Shown here: positions 53,586-63,319 of the stretch, piece by piece
How the letters are laid out: each line of letters begins with the position of its first letter
Position numbering within the stretch: position 1 is the first letter of the stretch
Origin: Bradyrhizobium canariense
GTDB taxonomy: Bacteria > Pseudomonadota > Alphaproteobacteria > Rhizobiales > Xanthobacteraceae
Reading direction: 5' to 3'
NCBI RefSeq assembly: GCF_019402665.1
Contig: NZ_VSST01000007.1
Span: forward strand, 27,447 to 91,446
Length of the DNA stretch: 64,000 bases
Translations under genes and position numbers: made by a program
The notes under the pieces: model-generated
Seen by the model: only the letters and a program-made list of their open reading frames with translations
Told to the model about the DNA's origin: nothing
The model's database searches: none

Positions 53586-54680
53586 TCACGCCTCCGGCAT
53601 CGCCCCCACATATGACGAGCTCGGCCGGATCAACCGCCCGGTCCGCTGCTGCTCGCGCGCATGCGCCGTCCAACCGGCGGCGCGCGCCACCGCGAAGATG
53701 GGCGTGAAGGCCTGCCTCGGGATCGCCAGCGCATCGAGCAGGATCGCGGTGAAGAACTCCACATTGGTCTCCAGCGGCCGCTCCGGATTCTTCTTGCGCA
53801 GCGCGCTGCGGATATAGGCCTCGACCTCGCCGGCAAAGGGCAGGCCGGCGCCGTCCGATGCCAGCGCCTCGATCGCGGTCTTGAGCACATCTGCGCGGGG
53901 GTCGCGCACGCGATAGACGCGGTGGCCAAAACCCATCATCCGCTCGCCGCGGGCGAGTGCAGCGTCCACCCAGGGCTGGATGCGCTCGCGCGAACCGATC
54001 GCGTCGAGCATTTCCAGCACCGGCTCCGGCGCGCCGCCATGCAGCGGACCCGTCAGCGCGCAATAGCCGGCGGTGACGGCGGCAAACAGATCAGCCTGCG
54101 TTGAGGCCACCACGCGCGCGGTGAAGGTCGAGGCGTTCATGCCGTGGTCGCTGGCGGTGACGAGATAGGCGTCCAGCGCCGTGACCTCGCGTGGTTCAGG
54201 CGCGCGCCCGTGCAGCATGCGAAGCGTATCGGCAGCATGGCTCACGTTCGGATCGGGCGCCACGGGATCGAGACCCCTGGCGCGGCGGACGAGCGCGCCC
54301 GCAATCACCGGGAATGCGCCGACGATTGTCGCCTCATGGGCAAGGCCGTGCTCGGCGCGAAGTCCCGCGACCGCCGCGCGAAACCCGTCGATGATGCCCA
54401 TGCCGCGCGTTGCTGGCAGCAACTCATCCAGCCGCGCGAAGGCGCGCTCGCGTGCGGCGCCCAGGCTCGCGCGCACATTAGCTTCGCTCAGCGTGGTCGT
54501 GCTGGCGCCGTTCCAGAGCCGGGCGGTGACGCCCTCAAAACTCGACTGGCTCGCCAGTCGGCCAACATGCTCCCCGGCGATGATCAACTCGCCGCGCTCG
54601 CCGTCGACATGGCTCAGCACGGTTTCGGCTGCAGGAACGCCGTCCAGCCCGATCTGGCTTTTGGTGAGGTGGATGTTCAT
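53586..54680 (-). CDS. Citrate-synthase-family protein with Asp-to-Glu change at the catalytic acid
   Basis: A 364-residue citrate synthase-fold protein beginning MNIHLTKSQIGLDGVPAAET. The expected blocks are SDHGMNASTFTARV (His179), ALTGPLHGGAPEP (His214) and MMGFGHRVYRVRDPRA (His253). At the third catalytic position, where citrate and 2-methylcitrate synthases have Asp in NVDF or NLDF, it reads TNVEFFTAIL (Glu308). The frame starts at 54707, but ATG 54680 suits the family. It is divergent to an HTH-fused paralogue 75 bp away. It may be a synthase with altered substrate or a partner subunit. Confidence 0.85.
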   Translation of the reverse strand: MNIHLTKSQIGLDGVPAAETVLSHVDGERGELIIAGEHVGRLASQSSFEGVTARLWNGASTTTLSEANVRASLGAARERAFARLDELLPATRGMGIIDGFRAAVAGLRAEHGLAHEATIVGAFPVIAGALVRRARGLDPVAPDPNVSHAADTLRMLHGRAPEPREVTALDAYLVTASDHGMNASTFTARVVASTQADLFAAVTAGYCALTGPLHGGAPEPVLEMLDAIGSRERIQPWVDAALARGERMMGFGHRVYRVRDPRADVLKTAIEALASDGAGLPFAGEVEAYIRSALRKKNPERPLETNVEFFTAILLDALAIPRQAFTPIFAVARAAGWTAHAREQQRTGRLIRPSSSYVGAMPEA

Positions 54681-54719
54681 GGCCCAAATCTCCTTTGCAC
54701 CAGCCAAAGGTCGGGCCTC

Positions 54720-54754
54720 TCGACAGATTGATCAATCTTGATTACATAAATCAA
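54720..54754 (+). promoter_or_regulatory. Promoter with two palindromes before the HTH-citrate synthase gene
   Basis: TCGACA (54720-54725), 17 bases, TACATA (54743-54748). A perfect 12-bp palindrome GATTGATCAATC (54726-54737) occupies the spacer and TTGATT-N5-AATCAA (54738-54754) covers the -10. The start codon is at 54756, so the message would be nearly leaderless. Autoregulation by the gene's own helix-turn-helix domain is inferred. Confidence 0.55.
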
Positions 54755-54755
54755 T

Positions 54756-55985
54756 ATGAAAAATTCGGAAGGTCTCTACCTCTCCGCCCGGGAAGCCGCC
54801 GCCGAGCTCGCGATCTCGCCGGCCACGCTCTACGCCTATGTCAGCCGCGGCCTGATCCGCTCCGAGCCGACGCCGGACTCGCGCAAGAACCGCTATCGCG
54901 CCGAGGACGTCCGGGCGCTGAAGGAGCGCCGGGTGCCGTCGCCGGAGCCGCGCGGCCTGCGCAGCTTCGATGCCGATCTGCCGGTCATGGACACCGAGAT
55001 CTCCACCATCACCGAGGAGGGCGCGATCTATCGCGGCGTCAACTGCGTCGATCTCGCCGAAAACGATACGCTGGAGCACACGGCGACGCTGCTGTGGGAC
55101 GTCTCCGGCGTCGATCCGTTCGCCCCGGATAATCAGCCTGCGATGTCCGACGAGATGCGCCTGATCGCGCAGGCCGCGCGCCGGGCGGCACCGATCGATC
55201 GCGCCATTGCCGTGCTGGCGCTCGCATCGAGCGCCGATCCCCGCGCGTTCACGCGTGCGCCGGATGGCCGCGCCATGGTCGGTGCGCGCATCGTCCGGCT
55301 TCTGGTCGCGACCATGCTCAACACGGATCCGTCCGCCGAGCCGCTGCACCAGCAGATCGCGAGGGCCTGGGCGCCCGACAACAAGCACGCGGCCGATCTC
55401 ATCCGCCGCGCGCTGGTTCTGCTCGCCGAGCATGAATTGAACGCGTCCACCTTCACCGCGCGCTGCGCGGCCTCGACCGGCCTCAATCTTTATGATTCCG
55501 TCATCGCCGGCCTCGCCGCGCTGAAGGGACCGAAGCACGGTGGCGCCGGCGTGCTCGCCTCGCAACTCGTCAAGGCGCTGGTGGATCGTGACGTCGAGCC
55601 GATGGTCCGCGAACGCGTCGCGCTCGGCGAACGCTTTGCGGGCTTCGGTCACGGTGTCTACAAGCGGGGCGATCGGCGCGCGCAGTCGCTGCTGAATGCC
55701 CTGGCCCGCGCCGGCGCACCGCGCAAATTCACCAAAGAGGTGCCGGAGCGCATCGCGGAGGCGACCGGCGAACTCGTCAATATCGACTACGCGCTCGCGG
55801 TGCTCGTGCACGCGCTGCGCCTGCCGGGAGGCAGCGAGCTCGCGTTGTTTGCGATGGCCCGCAGCGTCGGCTGGGTCGCCCATGCCAGCGAGCAATTGCA
55901 GTTCGGCAAGCTGATCAGGCCAAGGGCAAGGTATGTGGGACCGGCACCGGGACGAAGGGCGGGGGTTGCGGATTCCAGGGGATAA
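54756..55985 (+). CDS. Helix-turn-helix / citrate synthase fusion protein
   Basis: A 409-residue protein. Residues about 8-58 form a MerR/excisionase-type helix-turn-helix: YLSAREAAAELAISPATLYA, then YVSRGLIRSEP and NRYRAEDVRALKERR. A citrate synthase-like domain follows, from ISTITEEGAIYRGVNCVDLA to the end, with AEHELNASTF (His226), LKGPKHGGAGV (His261), FGHGVYKRGD (His299; the Arg usually after this His and before Val is Gly) and NIDYALAVL (Asp344). The enzyme domain may act as a metabolite sensor (acyl-CoA or oxaloacetate) controlling the DNA-binding part. Confidence 0.88.
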   Translation: MKNSEGLYLSAREAAAELAISPATLYAYVSRGLIRSEPTPDSRKNRYRAEDVRALKERRVPSPEPRGLRSFDADLPVMDTEISTITEEGAIYRGVNCVDLAENDTLEHTATLLWDVSGVDPFAPDNQPAMSDEMRLIAQAARRAAPIDRAIAVLALASSADPRAFTRAPDGRAMVGARIVRLLVATMLNTDPSAEPLHQQIARAWAPDNKHAADLIRRALVLLAEHELNASTFTARCAASTGLNLYDSVIAGLAALKGPKHGGAGVLASQLVKALVDRDVEPMVRERVALGERFAGFGHGVYKRGDRRAQSLLNALARAGAPRKFTKEVPERIAEATGELVNIDYALAVLVHALRLPGGSELALFAMARSVGWVAHASEQLQFGKLIRPRARYVGPAPGRRAGVADSRG

Positions 55986-55994
55986 TCAAAAACC

Positions 55995-56100
55995 CTCATG
56001 GTGAGGAGCGCGGAACGCGCGTCTCGAACCATGCAGGCCCGGCTTTCGCCCGCGGCCATCCTTCGAGACGCCCGCCGTTGGCGGGCCCTCAGGATGAGGG
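55995..56100. repeat. Palindromic intergenic repeat (family A, copy 3)
   Basis: CTCATGGTGAGGAGCGCGGA through AGGATGAGGG, with CTCGAACCATGCAGGCC and CATCCTTCGAGACGCCCG. It fills the convergent gap between the HTH-citrate synthase gene and dedA. Confidence 0.88.
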
Positions 56101-56122
56101 CGGTGCGCCTGGATACACTCTA

Positions 56123-56782
56123 TCACCCCCGCGGCTTCGCCACCGCGACACCGCCGCCGTTCCGGCGGCGATAGATCCAAACCGCCGCGCCTACGACGAT
56201 TGCCACGCCGACCACGGTCAAAATCCACATGTGCTTGTACGGATGCCCATGGTGCGGCAGCCCGGCATATTCGTGCAGGGCCGACACCGCCAAAACACCC
56301 GGCAGCACATGCGCCGGCGCCCAGACCAGGATTGCGGGGATGTTGATGGCGTAGAAGCGGGCCGGGGGCATGCCCAGCGCGCCCGCGGTGACCGGGACGA
56401 AGGCCCGGATCGGCGGCACGAAGCGGGCGAAGAACACCGCCCAGGTGCCGAAGCGGTGGAAGAAAGCCTCGCTCTGCTCGACCACACGCGGATAATTGGT
56501 CAGCGGCCAGGTGTTGAGGATCTCCCGCTGCTGCCGGTGCCCGATCCAGTAAGCCGAACCATCGCCGAGCACTGCGCCGAGCGCTGCCGCCAGCAACACC
56601 CATTGCAGCCTGAGCTCGCCGCCTGGGACCAGGGCGCTCAGCGCCAGGATGATGGTCGAGCCGGGGATGACCGAGCCCACCACCGGAACCGCCTCCAGCA
56701 GGGCCGCCAGGAAGAGGGTCAGATAGGCCAGCCACGGATGGGCCGAGACGAATGAAATGAGGGGATCGAGAAAGGACGTCAC
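56123..56782 (-). CDS. DedA family membrane protein
   Basis: The 219-residue protein has the VTT/DedA domain: LLEAVPVVGSVIPGSTIILAL (first re-entrant region), LGAVLGDGSAYWIGHR and FGTWAVFFARFVPPIRAFVPV with the conserved Phe-x-Arg. About five hydrophobic segments and a basic C-terminus. DedA proteins act in phospholipid (undecaprenyl phosphate or phosphatidylserine-like) flipping across membranes. Confidence 0.92.
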   Translation of the reverse strand: MTSFLDPLISFVSAHPWLAYLTLFLAALLEAVPVVGSVIPGSTIILALSALVPGGELRLQWVLLAAALGAVLGDGSAYWIGHRQQREILNTWPLTNYPRVVEQSEAFFHRFGTWAVFFARFVPPIRAFVPVTAGALGMPPARFYAINIPAILVWAPAHVLPGVLAVSALHEYAGLPHHGHPYKHMWILTVVGVAIVVGAAVWIYRRRNGGGVAVAKPRG

Positions 56783-57091
56783 ATCGTCTCTGTGGTGGGA
56801 TTGGGCCTTGGGGTTCGAACCCTACATTCGGACCCTACATAAGTAACGAGCGCCGGTAAAAGTGCCACCCGCGTGAGCAGGACCGTGCCCTCGGCACGAA
56901 ATTCAGGCGTGATTCGCAGGGCAGCCTTCCAAAAATCGCGTTCCTTGCCTATCTAAATGAAAAGACAACGGAACTTTGATTGGGGGGCGGGCTTCTGCCC
57001 GCGGGTTGTCTCTGATAGGTTCGCGATCGCACCCAGCCGCAGCCAACGTGCAATAACTGGTCTCGGGATCGCCCGGGACCTCGGAGGATTG
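56783..57091. other. 309-bp divergent gap between dedA and cobS
   Basis: No gene or repeat is apparent. GGGGTTCGAACCC at 56810-56822 resembles a tRNA T-arm but lacks the rest of a tRNA. I found no convincing promoter or cobalamin riboswitch. Confidence 0.4.
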
Positions 57092-58090
57092 ATGACGACC
57101 GCCGCGATGTCCAAAGTTGAGGAAGTTTCCGGTTTGCCCGACATGAAGGTGTCGGTGCGCCAGGTGTTCGGGATCGACAGCGATCTCGAAGTCCCCGCTT
57201 ATTCCGAAGTCGATCCTCACGTCCCCGAAGTCGATTCCGATTACCGCTTCGATCGCGCCACCACGCTCGCCATTCTCGCCGGCTTCGCCCACAACCGCCG
57301 CGTCATGGTCACGGGCTATCACGGCACCGGCAAATCCACCCATATCGAGCAGGTCGCCGCGCGACTGAACTGGCCCTGCGTGCGCGTCAACCTCGACAGC
57401 CACATCAGCCGTATCGACCTCGTCGGCAAGGACTCGATCGTGGTCCGCGACGGCAAGCAGGTCACCGAATTCCGCGACGGCATCCTGCCCTGGGCGCTCC
57501 AGCATAACGTCGCCCTGGTGTTCGACGAATACGACGCCGGCCGCCCAGACGTGATGTTCGTGATCCAGCGCGTGCTGGAAGTCTCCGGCCGGCTGACGCT
57601 GCTCGACCAGAACAAGGTGATCAAGCCGCACCCGGCATTCCGCATGTTCTCGACCGCCAACACCGTCGGCCTCGGCGACACCTCGGGCCTCTATCACGGC
57701 ACCCAGCAGATCAACCAGGGCCAGATGGACCGCTGGTCGATCGTCACCACGCTGAACTACCTCAGCCATGACGAGGAAGTGGAGATCGTGCTGGCCAAGG
57801 CCAAGCACTATCGCACCACGGAGGGCCGCGACATCGTCAACAAGATGGTTCGCCTCGCCGATCTCACCCGCAACGCTTTCGCCAATGGCGATCTGTCGAC
57901 GGTGATGAGCCCGCGCACGGTGATCACCTGGGCGGAAAACGCCGACATCTTTAGCGACATCGGTTTTGCGTTCCGGGTCACCTTCCTCAACAAGTGCGAC
58001 GAGCTCGAACGTCCCCTCGTCGCCGAGTTCTACCAGCGCTGCTTCAACGCGGAGCTGCCGGAATCGGCGGTGAACGTGGCGCTCAGCTGA
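57092..58090 (+). CDS. cobS: Cobaltochelatase ATPase subunit CobS
   Basis: CobS and CobT form the AAA+ chaperone that powers CobN cobalt insertion into hydrogenobyrinic a,c-diamide in aerobic B12 synthesis. The 332-residue protein has Walker [16 protein letters not shown] (about 103-117), Walker [16 protein letters not shown] and sensor/arginine-finger region [18 protein letters not shown] six bases before ATG 57092 selects this start over the frame opening at 56957. CobN is not in the window. Confidence 0.93.
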   Translation: MTTAAMSKVEEVSGLPDMKVSVRQVFGIDSDLEVPAYSEVDPHVPEVDSDYRFDRATTLAILAGFAHNRRVMVTGYHGTGKSTHIEQVAARLNWPCVRVNLDSHISRIDLVGKDSIVVRDGKQVTEFRDGILPWALQHNVALVFDEYDAGRPDVMFVIQRVLEVSGRLTLLDQNKVIKPHPAFRMFSTANTVGLGDTSGLYHGTQQINQGQMDRWSIVTTLNYLSHDEEVEIVLAKAKHYRTTEGRDIVNKMVRLADLTRNAFANGDLSTVMSPRTVITWAENADIFSDIGFAFRVTFLNKCDELERPLVAEFYQRCFNAELPESAVNVALS

Positions 58091-58103
58091 TTTCACGCGA
58101 TAT

Positions 58104-58222
58104 GTCGTCCCGGCGAACGCCGGGACCCATACCGCGTGATGTCTCGAGTGAAGCGCCGCCGATAATTTCTCCTGACGCAATGATCGCCGGTGGTTATGGG
58201 TCCCGGCCTTCGCCGGGACGAC
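58104..58222. repeat. Palindromic intergenic repeat (family C) between cobS and cobT
   Basis: GTCGTCCCGGCGAACGCCGG and GACCCATA at the left; TATGGGTC and CCGGCCTTCGCCGGGACGAC at the right. The structure parallels family B with G/C exchanges. It interrupts two genes whose products form one complex. Confidence 0.85.
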
Positions 58223-58235
58223 GGGTAAGGGCGAG

Positions 58236-60140
58236 ATGAGCACCACCTCCAACTCCAAATTCCGCAACACCAAGGAAGCTCCGACCGAGCCGTTCAAGCG
58301 CTCGGTGGCCTCCTGCCTGAAGGCGATCGCCAAGGCGCCCGAGCTCGACGTCAGCTTCGCCGCCGAGCGTCCCGGGCTCGCACCGGGCAAGGCGCGGCTG
58401 CCCGAACCCGCGCGAAAAATGACCAGGCGCGATGCCGCGATCGTGCGCGGCCATGCCGACTCGATCGCGCTCAAGCTCGCCTGTCACGATCCGAAGCTGC
58501 ATCGCAAGCTGATGCCCGGCAATCCGCAGGCGCGCGGCGTGTTCGAGGCGGTGGAGCAGGCCCGTGTCGAGGCGATCGGTGCGCGGCGCATGGCGGGCGT
58601 TGCGAAGAACCTCACCGCGATGCTCGACGACCATTTCCATCGCGGCAAGTTCGACGAGATCACCGATCGCGCCGACGCGCCGCTCGCCGACGCGCTGGCG
58701 ATGCTGGTGCGCGAACGCCTGACCGGCATGGCGCCGCCGACGGCCGCCAAGAAGATGGTCGATCTCTGGCGTCCCATCCTCGAAGACAAGATCGGCAGGC
58801 GGCTCGATCGGCTCGATACCGTGGTCGAGGACCAGACCAGGTTCGGCGATGCCGTGCATGATCTCCTGACGGCGCTCGAGATCGGCGACGAGCGCAGCGC
58901 CGACAGCGAAGACAATGACGAGAACGACGAGAACCAGGACGGCGACAACGATCAGTCCGGCGCCGAGGGCTCGCCCGATTCCGACGCCGCGCAGGAGATG
59001 AGCGCTGATCAAGCCCAGGCGTCGAGCGAGGAGATGAGCGAGAGCGCGATGGAAAGCGCGCAGGCCTCGACCTCCGACACCTTCGACGACGGCGAGCTCG
59101 GCGACGACGAGACGCCGGGCGAGGCGACGCGACCGAATTCGCACGGCAAGAACGAGCCGCGCGGGCCGGAATATCACGCCTTCGCGCCGAAGTTCGATGA
59201 GATCATCGCCGCCGAAGACCTCTGCGACCATGACGAGCTGGAGCGCCTGCGCGCCTATCTCGACAAGCAGCTCGCACATCTGCAGGGCATCGTCGCCCGT
59301 CTCGCCAACCGCCTCCAGCGGCGCTTGATGGCGCAGCAGAACCGCGCCTGGGAGTTCGATCTCGAAGAGGGCATTCTGGACCCCGCGCGGCTGTCGCGCG
59401 TGGTGACCGATCCCTATCACCCGCTGTCCTTCATGCACGAGAAGGAGGCGACGTTCCGCGACACCGTGGTGACGCTGCTCTTAGACAATTCCGGTTCGAT
59501 GCGCGGCAGGCCGATCACGGTCGCGGCGACTTGCGCCGACATCCTCGCCCGCACGCTGGAGCGTTGCGGCGTCAAGGTCGAGATTCTCGGCTTCACCACG
59601 CGCGCCTGGAAGGGCGGGCAATCGCGCGAGGCGTGGCTTGCCGCCGGCAAGCCGGCCAGTCCCGGCCGTCTCAACGATCTCCGCCACATCATCTACAAGT
59701 CGGCCGATGCCCCGTGGCGTCGTGCGCGAAAGAATCTCGGCCTGATGATGCGCGAGGGGCTGTTGAAGGAGAACATCGACGGCGAGGCGCTCGACTGGGC
59801 GCACAAGCGCCTGCTCGGCCGGCCCGAACAGCGCAAGATCCTGATGATGATCTCGGACGGCGCGCCGGTCGACGATTCCACGCTGTCGGTCAATCCCGGC
59901 AACTATCTGGAGCGGCACCTGCGCCACATCATCGAGGAGATCGAGACCCGCTCGCCGGTCGAGCTGATCGCGATCGGCATCGGCCATGACGTGACGCGCT
60001 ATTACCGCCGCGCGGTGACGATCGTGGACGCCGAAGAGCTCGGCGGCGCCATCACCGAAAAACTCGCCGAACTCTTCAGCGAGACCAACACCGCGCCCAC
60101 GCAGCCGGCCAACCGCCCGCGACGCAAATTGCATTCGTGA
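58236..60140 (+). CDS. cobT: Cobaltochelatase subunit CobT
   Basis: The 634-residue partner of CobS. The N-terminal region begins [20 protein letters not shown] and includes [21 protein letters not shown] long acidic low-complexity stretch follows (about 220-310, Asp/Glu/Ser/Gln-rich). The C-terminal von Willebrand A domain has the metal-binding motif [14 protein letters not shown] (about 407-420). GTGA overlap with the next gene indicates coupling. Confidence 0.94.
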   Translation: MSTTSNSKFRNTKEAPTEPFKRSVASCLKAIAKAPELDVSFAAERPGLAPGKARLPEPARKMTRRDAAIVRGHADSIALKLACHDPKLHRKLMPGNPQARGVFEAVEQARVEAIGARRMAGVAKNLTAMLDDHFHRGKFDEITDRADAPLADALAMLVRERLTGMAPPTAAKKMVDLWRPILEDKIGRRLDRLDTVVEDQTRFGDAVHDLLTALEIGDERSADSEDNDENDENQDGDNDQSGAEGSPDSDAAQEMSADQAQASSEEMSESAMESAQASTSDTFDDGELGDDETPGEATRPNSHGKNEPRGPEYHAFAPKFDEIIAAEDLCDHDELERLRAYLDKQLAHLQGIVARLANRLQRRLMAQQNRAWEFDLEEGILDPARLSRVVTDPYHPLSFMHEKEATFRDTVVTLLLDNSGSMRGRPITVAATCADILARTLERCGVKVEILGFTTRAWKGGQSREAWLAAGKPASPGRLNDLRHIIYKSADAPWRRARKNLGLMMREGLLKENIDGEALDWAHKRLLGRPEQRKILMMISDGAPVDDSTLSVNPGNYLERHLRHIIEEIETRSPVELIAIGIGHDVTRYYRRAVTIVDAEELGGAITEKLAELFSETNTAPTQPANRPRRKLHS

Positions 60141-61210
60141 GCAAGCATCGATCCCGCCGCAGCTTTATCGGCCACGCGGCGGCGGGATTTTCCACTCTCG
60201 CACTGTCTCGTCTGGCGCAGGCACAGCCCGCGCCGAAGCCGGCGCTCATCGAGCACGCCGTCGCCGCGCCCGTTGGCATCGAGGTCAACGCGCGGCCGAT
60301 TCCCAATTTCGAGCCGCGCGACCGCGCGCGCACGCGGTTTGGTTCGCTGGACTATCGCGGCGGCCTGGTGCTGACCTCGCCGCATCGCGGCTTCGGCGGC
60401 CTGTCCGGCTTCCGCTTCCTCGACACCAAAGGCGAGCGCTTTCTCGCGATCTCCGACCAGGGCACCTGGTTCACCGGTCGCATCCGCTATTCCGGGCGGA
60501 GCATGACCGGTCTCGACGACGTCGAGGCTGCGCCGGTGCTCAATGCGGAGGGGCGGCCGATCACGGAGAAGCGGCTGTGGTACGACACCGAATCGCTCGC
60601 GCGCGACGGCGACCTCGTCTATGTCGGGCTCGAGCGTGTCAACCAGATCATGCGGTTCGATTTCTCGAAGGGCGGCACACGCGCCCGCGGCGAGGTGCTG
60701 CAGACGCCGCCGGCGGTGCGAAAGTTGCCCTATAATAAAGGGCTCGAGGCGCTGGTGTTTGTCCCCAAGGACATACCAAAGGGGCAGCCGCTCGCGGGGA
60801 CCTTGATCGCGCTGTCGGAGGGCGGCTTCGATGCCGACGGCAATCTGATCGGATTCTTGCTCGGCGGCCCGACGCCCGGCCAGTTCAGCATTCGCCGCAC
60901 CGAGCAGCAGCTGATCAGCGATGCGGTGCTGCTGCCCTCGGGCGATCTCCTGATTCTCGAACGCAAATTCTCCTGGTTCACCGGCGTCGATATCCGCATC
61001 CGCGCGATCCCCCTGAAATCGATCGCGCCGGGCGCATTGGTCGACGGCCCCGTGCTGTTCAAGGCAGATCTCGGCCACGAGATCGACAACATGGAAGGCA
61101 TCGACGCGCACGTCACGCCCGACGGCGAGACCGTGCTGACGCTGGTGTCCGACGACAATTTCTCGATGCTCCAGCGCACCCTGCTGCTGCAGTTCGCGCT
61201 GGTGGAGTAG
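60137..61210 (+). CDS. Esterase-like activity of phytase family protein, secreted
   Basis: The 357-residue product starts with GTG overlapping the cobT stop (GTGA). The twin-arginine signal [20 protein letters not shown] has a cleavage site near AQAQ. The mature part matches the phytase-like beta-propeller domain (PF13449): [33 protein letters not shown] and LDDVEAAP. It follows cobT in many Rhizobiales. The substrate is uncertain. Confidence 0.88.
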   Translation: MSKHRSRRSFIGHAAAGFSTLALSRLAQAQPAPKPALIEHAVAAPVGIEVNARPIPNFEPRDRARTRFGSLDYRGGLVLTSPHRGFGGLSGFRFLDTKGERFLAISDQGTWFTGRIRYSGRSMTGLDDVEAAPVLNAEGRPITEKRLWYDTESLARDGDLVYVGLERVNQIMRFDFSKGGTRARGEVLQTPPAVRKLPYNKGLEALVFVPKDIPKGQPLAGTLIALSEGGFDADGNLIGFLLGGPTPGQFSIRRTEQQLISDAVLLPSGDLLILERKFSWFTGVDIRIRAIPLKSIAPGALVDGPVLFKADLGHEIDNMEGIDAHVTPDGETVLTLVSDDNFSMLQRTLLLQFALVE

Positions 61211-61222
61211 AGGCTATCTCTT

Positions 61223-61363
61223 GTCGTCCTGGACAAGCGAGCAGAGCGAGCGCTGATCCAGGACCCATTACCCCAGGGAGAAGTTTGGCGAAGGCTCGTG
61301 GTTATCAATCCGCGCAACACTGCTAACTGGGGTAATGGGTCCTGGCTTTCGCCAGGACGACGA
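61223..61363. repeat. Palindromic intergenic repeat (family B, copy 2)
   Basis: GTCGTCCTGGACAAGCGAGC through GCCAGGACGACGA with GACCCATTACCCC and GGGGTAATGGGTC as inner arms. Compared with 22636-22770 the two outer-arm types are swapped, so it is in inverse orientation. Confidence 0.85.
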
Positions 61364-61476
61364 CCGCGGTGCAATGCGTGGCCGAACGAGCCGCCATGCC
61401 CGCCGCGCGGCTGGCAATCGGCGCATCGCTCACTACACTCTCCCCAACTCCCCGCCCCATCCCGGAACTCCCCCGC

Positions 61477-62589
61477 ATGAGCGTCCTGTTTTCCCCGATC
61501 AAGCTGCGCGGCCTGAATTTGAAGAACCGCATCGTGGTGTCGCCGATGTGCCAATATTCGGCCGAGGACGGCGTTCCCACCGACTGGCACTTCACCCACA
61601 TCAACAATCTCAGCCTGTCCGGCGCGGCGATGTTCTGCATCGAGGCGACCCATGTCGAGGCGATCGGCCGCATCACGCCGGGCTGCCTCGGGCTCTACAG
61701 CGATGCCGCCGAGGCCGCGCTGAAGCAGATCCTCACCTCGGTGTGGAAACATTCCTCGACCGCGGTCGCAATGCAGCTCGCGCATGCGGGCCGCAAAGCG
61801 AGCAGCGCGCGGCCTTGGGACGGCGGCCAGCTGATCTCGCAGGACCAGGGCGGCTGGCAGACCGTGGCGCCGTCGGCGCTGCCGCACAAGGAGGGCGAAG
61901 CCGCGCCGCTGGCGCTCGACGCCGCCGGCCTCAAGCGCATTCGCGATGCCTTCGTCGATGCGGCGAAGCGCGCCGATCGCATCGGCATCGACGCGATCGA
62001 GCTGCACGGCGCGCACGGCTATCTCCTGCATCAGTTCCTGTCGCCGATCTCGAACAAACGCACCGACGAATATGGCGGCTCGCTCGAGAACCGCATGCGC
62101 TTCCCGCTGGAGGTCTATGACGCGGTCCGCGCGGCATTCCCGCACGACAAGCCGGTCGGCATGCGGGTGTCGTCGACCGACTGGGTCGAGAGCGGCTGGG
62201 ACCTGGCGCAGACGATTGAGTTCGCCAAGGCGCTGAAGGCGCGCGGCGTCGACTGGATCGATGCCTCCTCCGGCGGCGTCTCGCCGCTGCAGAAGATCGC
62301 GCTCGGCCCCGGCTATCAGGTGCAGTTTGCAGACAGCATCAAGCGCGAGACGGGTTTGCCCACCATCGCCGTCGGCCTGATCACCGAGCCGAACCAGGCC
62401 GAAGACATCGTCGCCTCCGGCAAAGCCGACATGGTCGCGCTCGCCCGCGGCATGCTCTACGATCCCCGCTGGGCCTGGCACGCCGCAGCGGAGCTCGGCG
62501 GCGAGGTCGAAGCCCCGCCGCAATACTGGCGCTCGCAGCCCTCGACGCAGAAGGCGCTGTTCGGCAAGACCAATTTCGGGGCGCGGTGA
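61477..62589 (+). CDS. NADH:flavin oxidoreductase, Old Yellow Enzyme family (YqjM-like)
   Basis: The 370-residue FMN enzyme MSVLFSPIKLRGLNLKNRIV belongs to the thermophilic-like/YqjM branch: SPMCQYSAEDGVPTDWHFTH (Cys that modulates FMN), AMQLAHAGRKAS, IELHGAHGYLLHQFLSPISN (His pair), NKRTDEYGGSLENRMRF and DMVALARGMLYDPRW. It reduces activated C=C bonds or xenobiotics. The physiological substrate is unknown. Confidence 0.94.
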   Translation: MSVLFSPIKLRGLNLKNRIVVSPMCQYSAEDGVPTDWHFTHINNLSLSGAAMFCIEATHVEAIGRITPGCLGLYSDAAEAALKQILTSVWKHSSTAVAMQLAHAGRKASSARPWDGGQLISQDQGGWQTVAPSALPHKEGEAAPLALDAAGLKRIRDAFVDAAKRADRIGIDAIELHGAHGYLLHQFLSPISNKRTDEYGGSLENRMRFPLEVYDAVRAAFPHDKPVGMRVSSTDWVESGWDLAQTIEFAKALKARGVDWIDASSGGVSPLQKIALGPGYQVQFADSIKRETGLPTIAVGLITEPNQAEDIVASGKADMVALARGMLYDPRWAWHAAAELGGEVEAPPQYWRSQPSTQKALFGKTNFGAR

Positions 62590-62627
62590 GGGGGGCGAAT
62601 GTGGCGCGACGACCGCGCCGCAAACTC

Positions 62628-62712
62628 GTCATTGCGAGGAGCCCTTGCGACGAAGCAATCCAGACTGCGTCCGCGGAAAGAGCCTGGATTGCTTCGCTGC
62701 GCTCGCAATGAC
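62628..62712. repeat. Palindromic intergenic repeat (family D, copy 1)
   Basis: GTCATTGCGAGGAGCCC, GAAGCAATCCAGA, then CTGGATTGCTTCGCTGCGCT and CGCAATGAC. A second copy runs into the right window edge (63929-64000). It lies in the tandem gap 62590-62866; nothing else is evident there. Confidence 0.88.
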
Positions 62713-62866
62713 GGTCGGGGAGGCATGCGCCCACGCAAAGGTCGCCGCGCTTGCGTCCTTTGGTCCTAAACCATCCCACCTCACGCATCCGTAAACCCTC
62801 TCACCTTCCACCTCCGCCAAATCTGGCCTAACCTCGCGTGCGTCCAACGCCTCGCGGAGGCCTGCC

Positions 62867-63277
62867 ATGCGGTTTCGTATCCGGAAAGCTGCCCACGTCA
62901 TCGAGCGCGTGGGGCTTGCGATGGCGGGCGCGGCGTGCGGGCTGTTCGTCGGCGCTTACGTGGGATCCGCGATTCCCGCGCTCACCACGGAAGGCTTCCT
63001 GCTGCTGATGATGGTGCTGGGCTTCGTCGGCTTCTATCTTGGCATCGACACACCGCAGCTGCCCTTCGACGAGGCCCACGGCGACATCGACGCCGCGGAA
63101 CTGTTGAGCTCCGCCGGCACGCTCTGCGCCACATTCACTGCGCTCGCCTCCGTCGCCATCATCGTGCTCCGCCTCGAACCGCATATTGCGTGGAGCTGGT
63201 TTGCTTTGTTCGGCTGGATCGCCGGCGTCGCGATGCAGATCGTCGCGGGGGCAAAGGCGCGGATGCGGAAGTCGTGA
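62867..63277 (+). CDS. Four-helix membrane protein of unknown function
   Basis: The 136-residue protein MRFRIRKAAHVIERVGLAMA has hydrophobic segments at about 15-35, 42-60, 82-102 and 110-128. GGAGG seven bases upstream supports the start. I recognise no family. Confidence 0.75.
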   Translation: MRFRIRKAAHVIERVGLAMAGAACGLFVGAYVGSAIPALTTEGFLLLMMVLGFVGFYLGIDTPQLPFDEAHGDIDAAELLSSAGTLCATFTALASVAIIVLRLEPHIAWSWFALFGWIAGVAMQIVAGAKARMRKS

Positions 63278-63319
63278 ATTTGTTGTGTTGGGAGAGATCG
63301 CGCCGCAAGCACAGTGCGT

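Noticed and set aside
56810..56822. T-arm-like GGGGTTCGAACCC suggesting a tRNA
   Set aside because: Flanking bases do not form a five-pair T stem, and no acceptor, D or anticodon arm is present on either strand.
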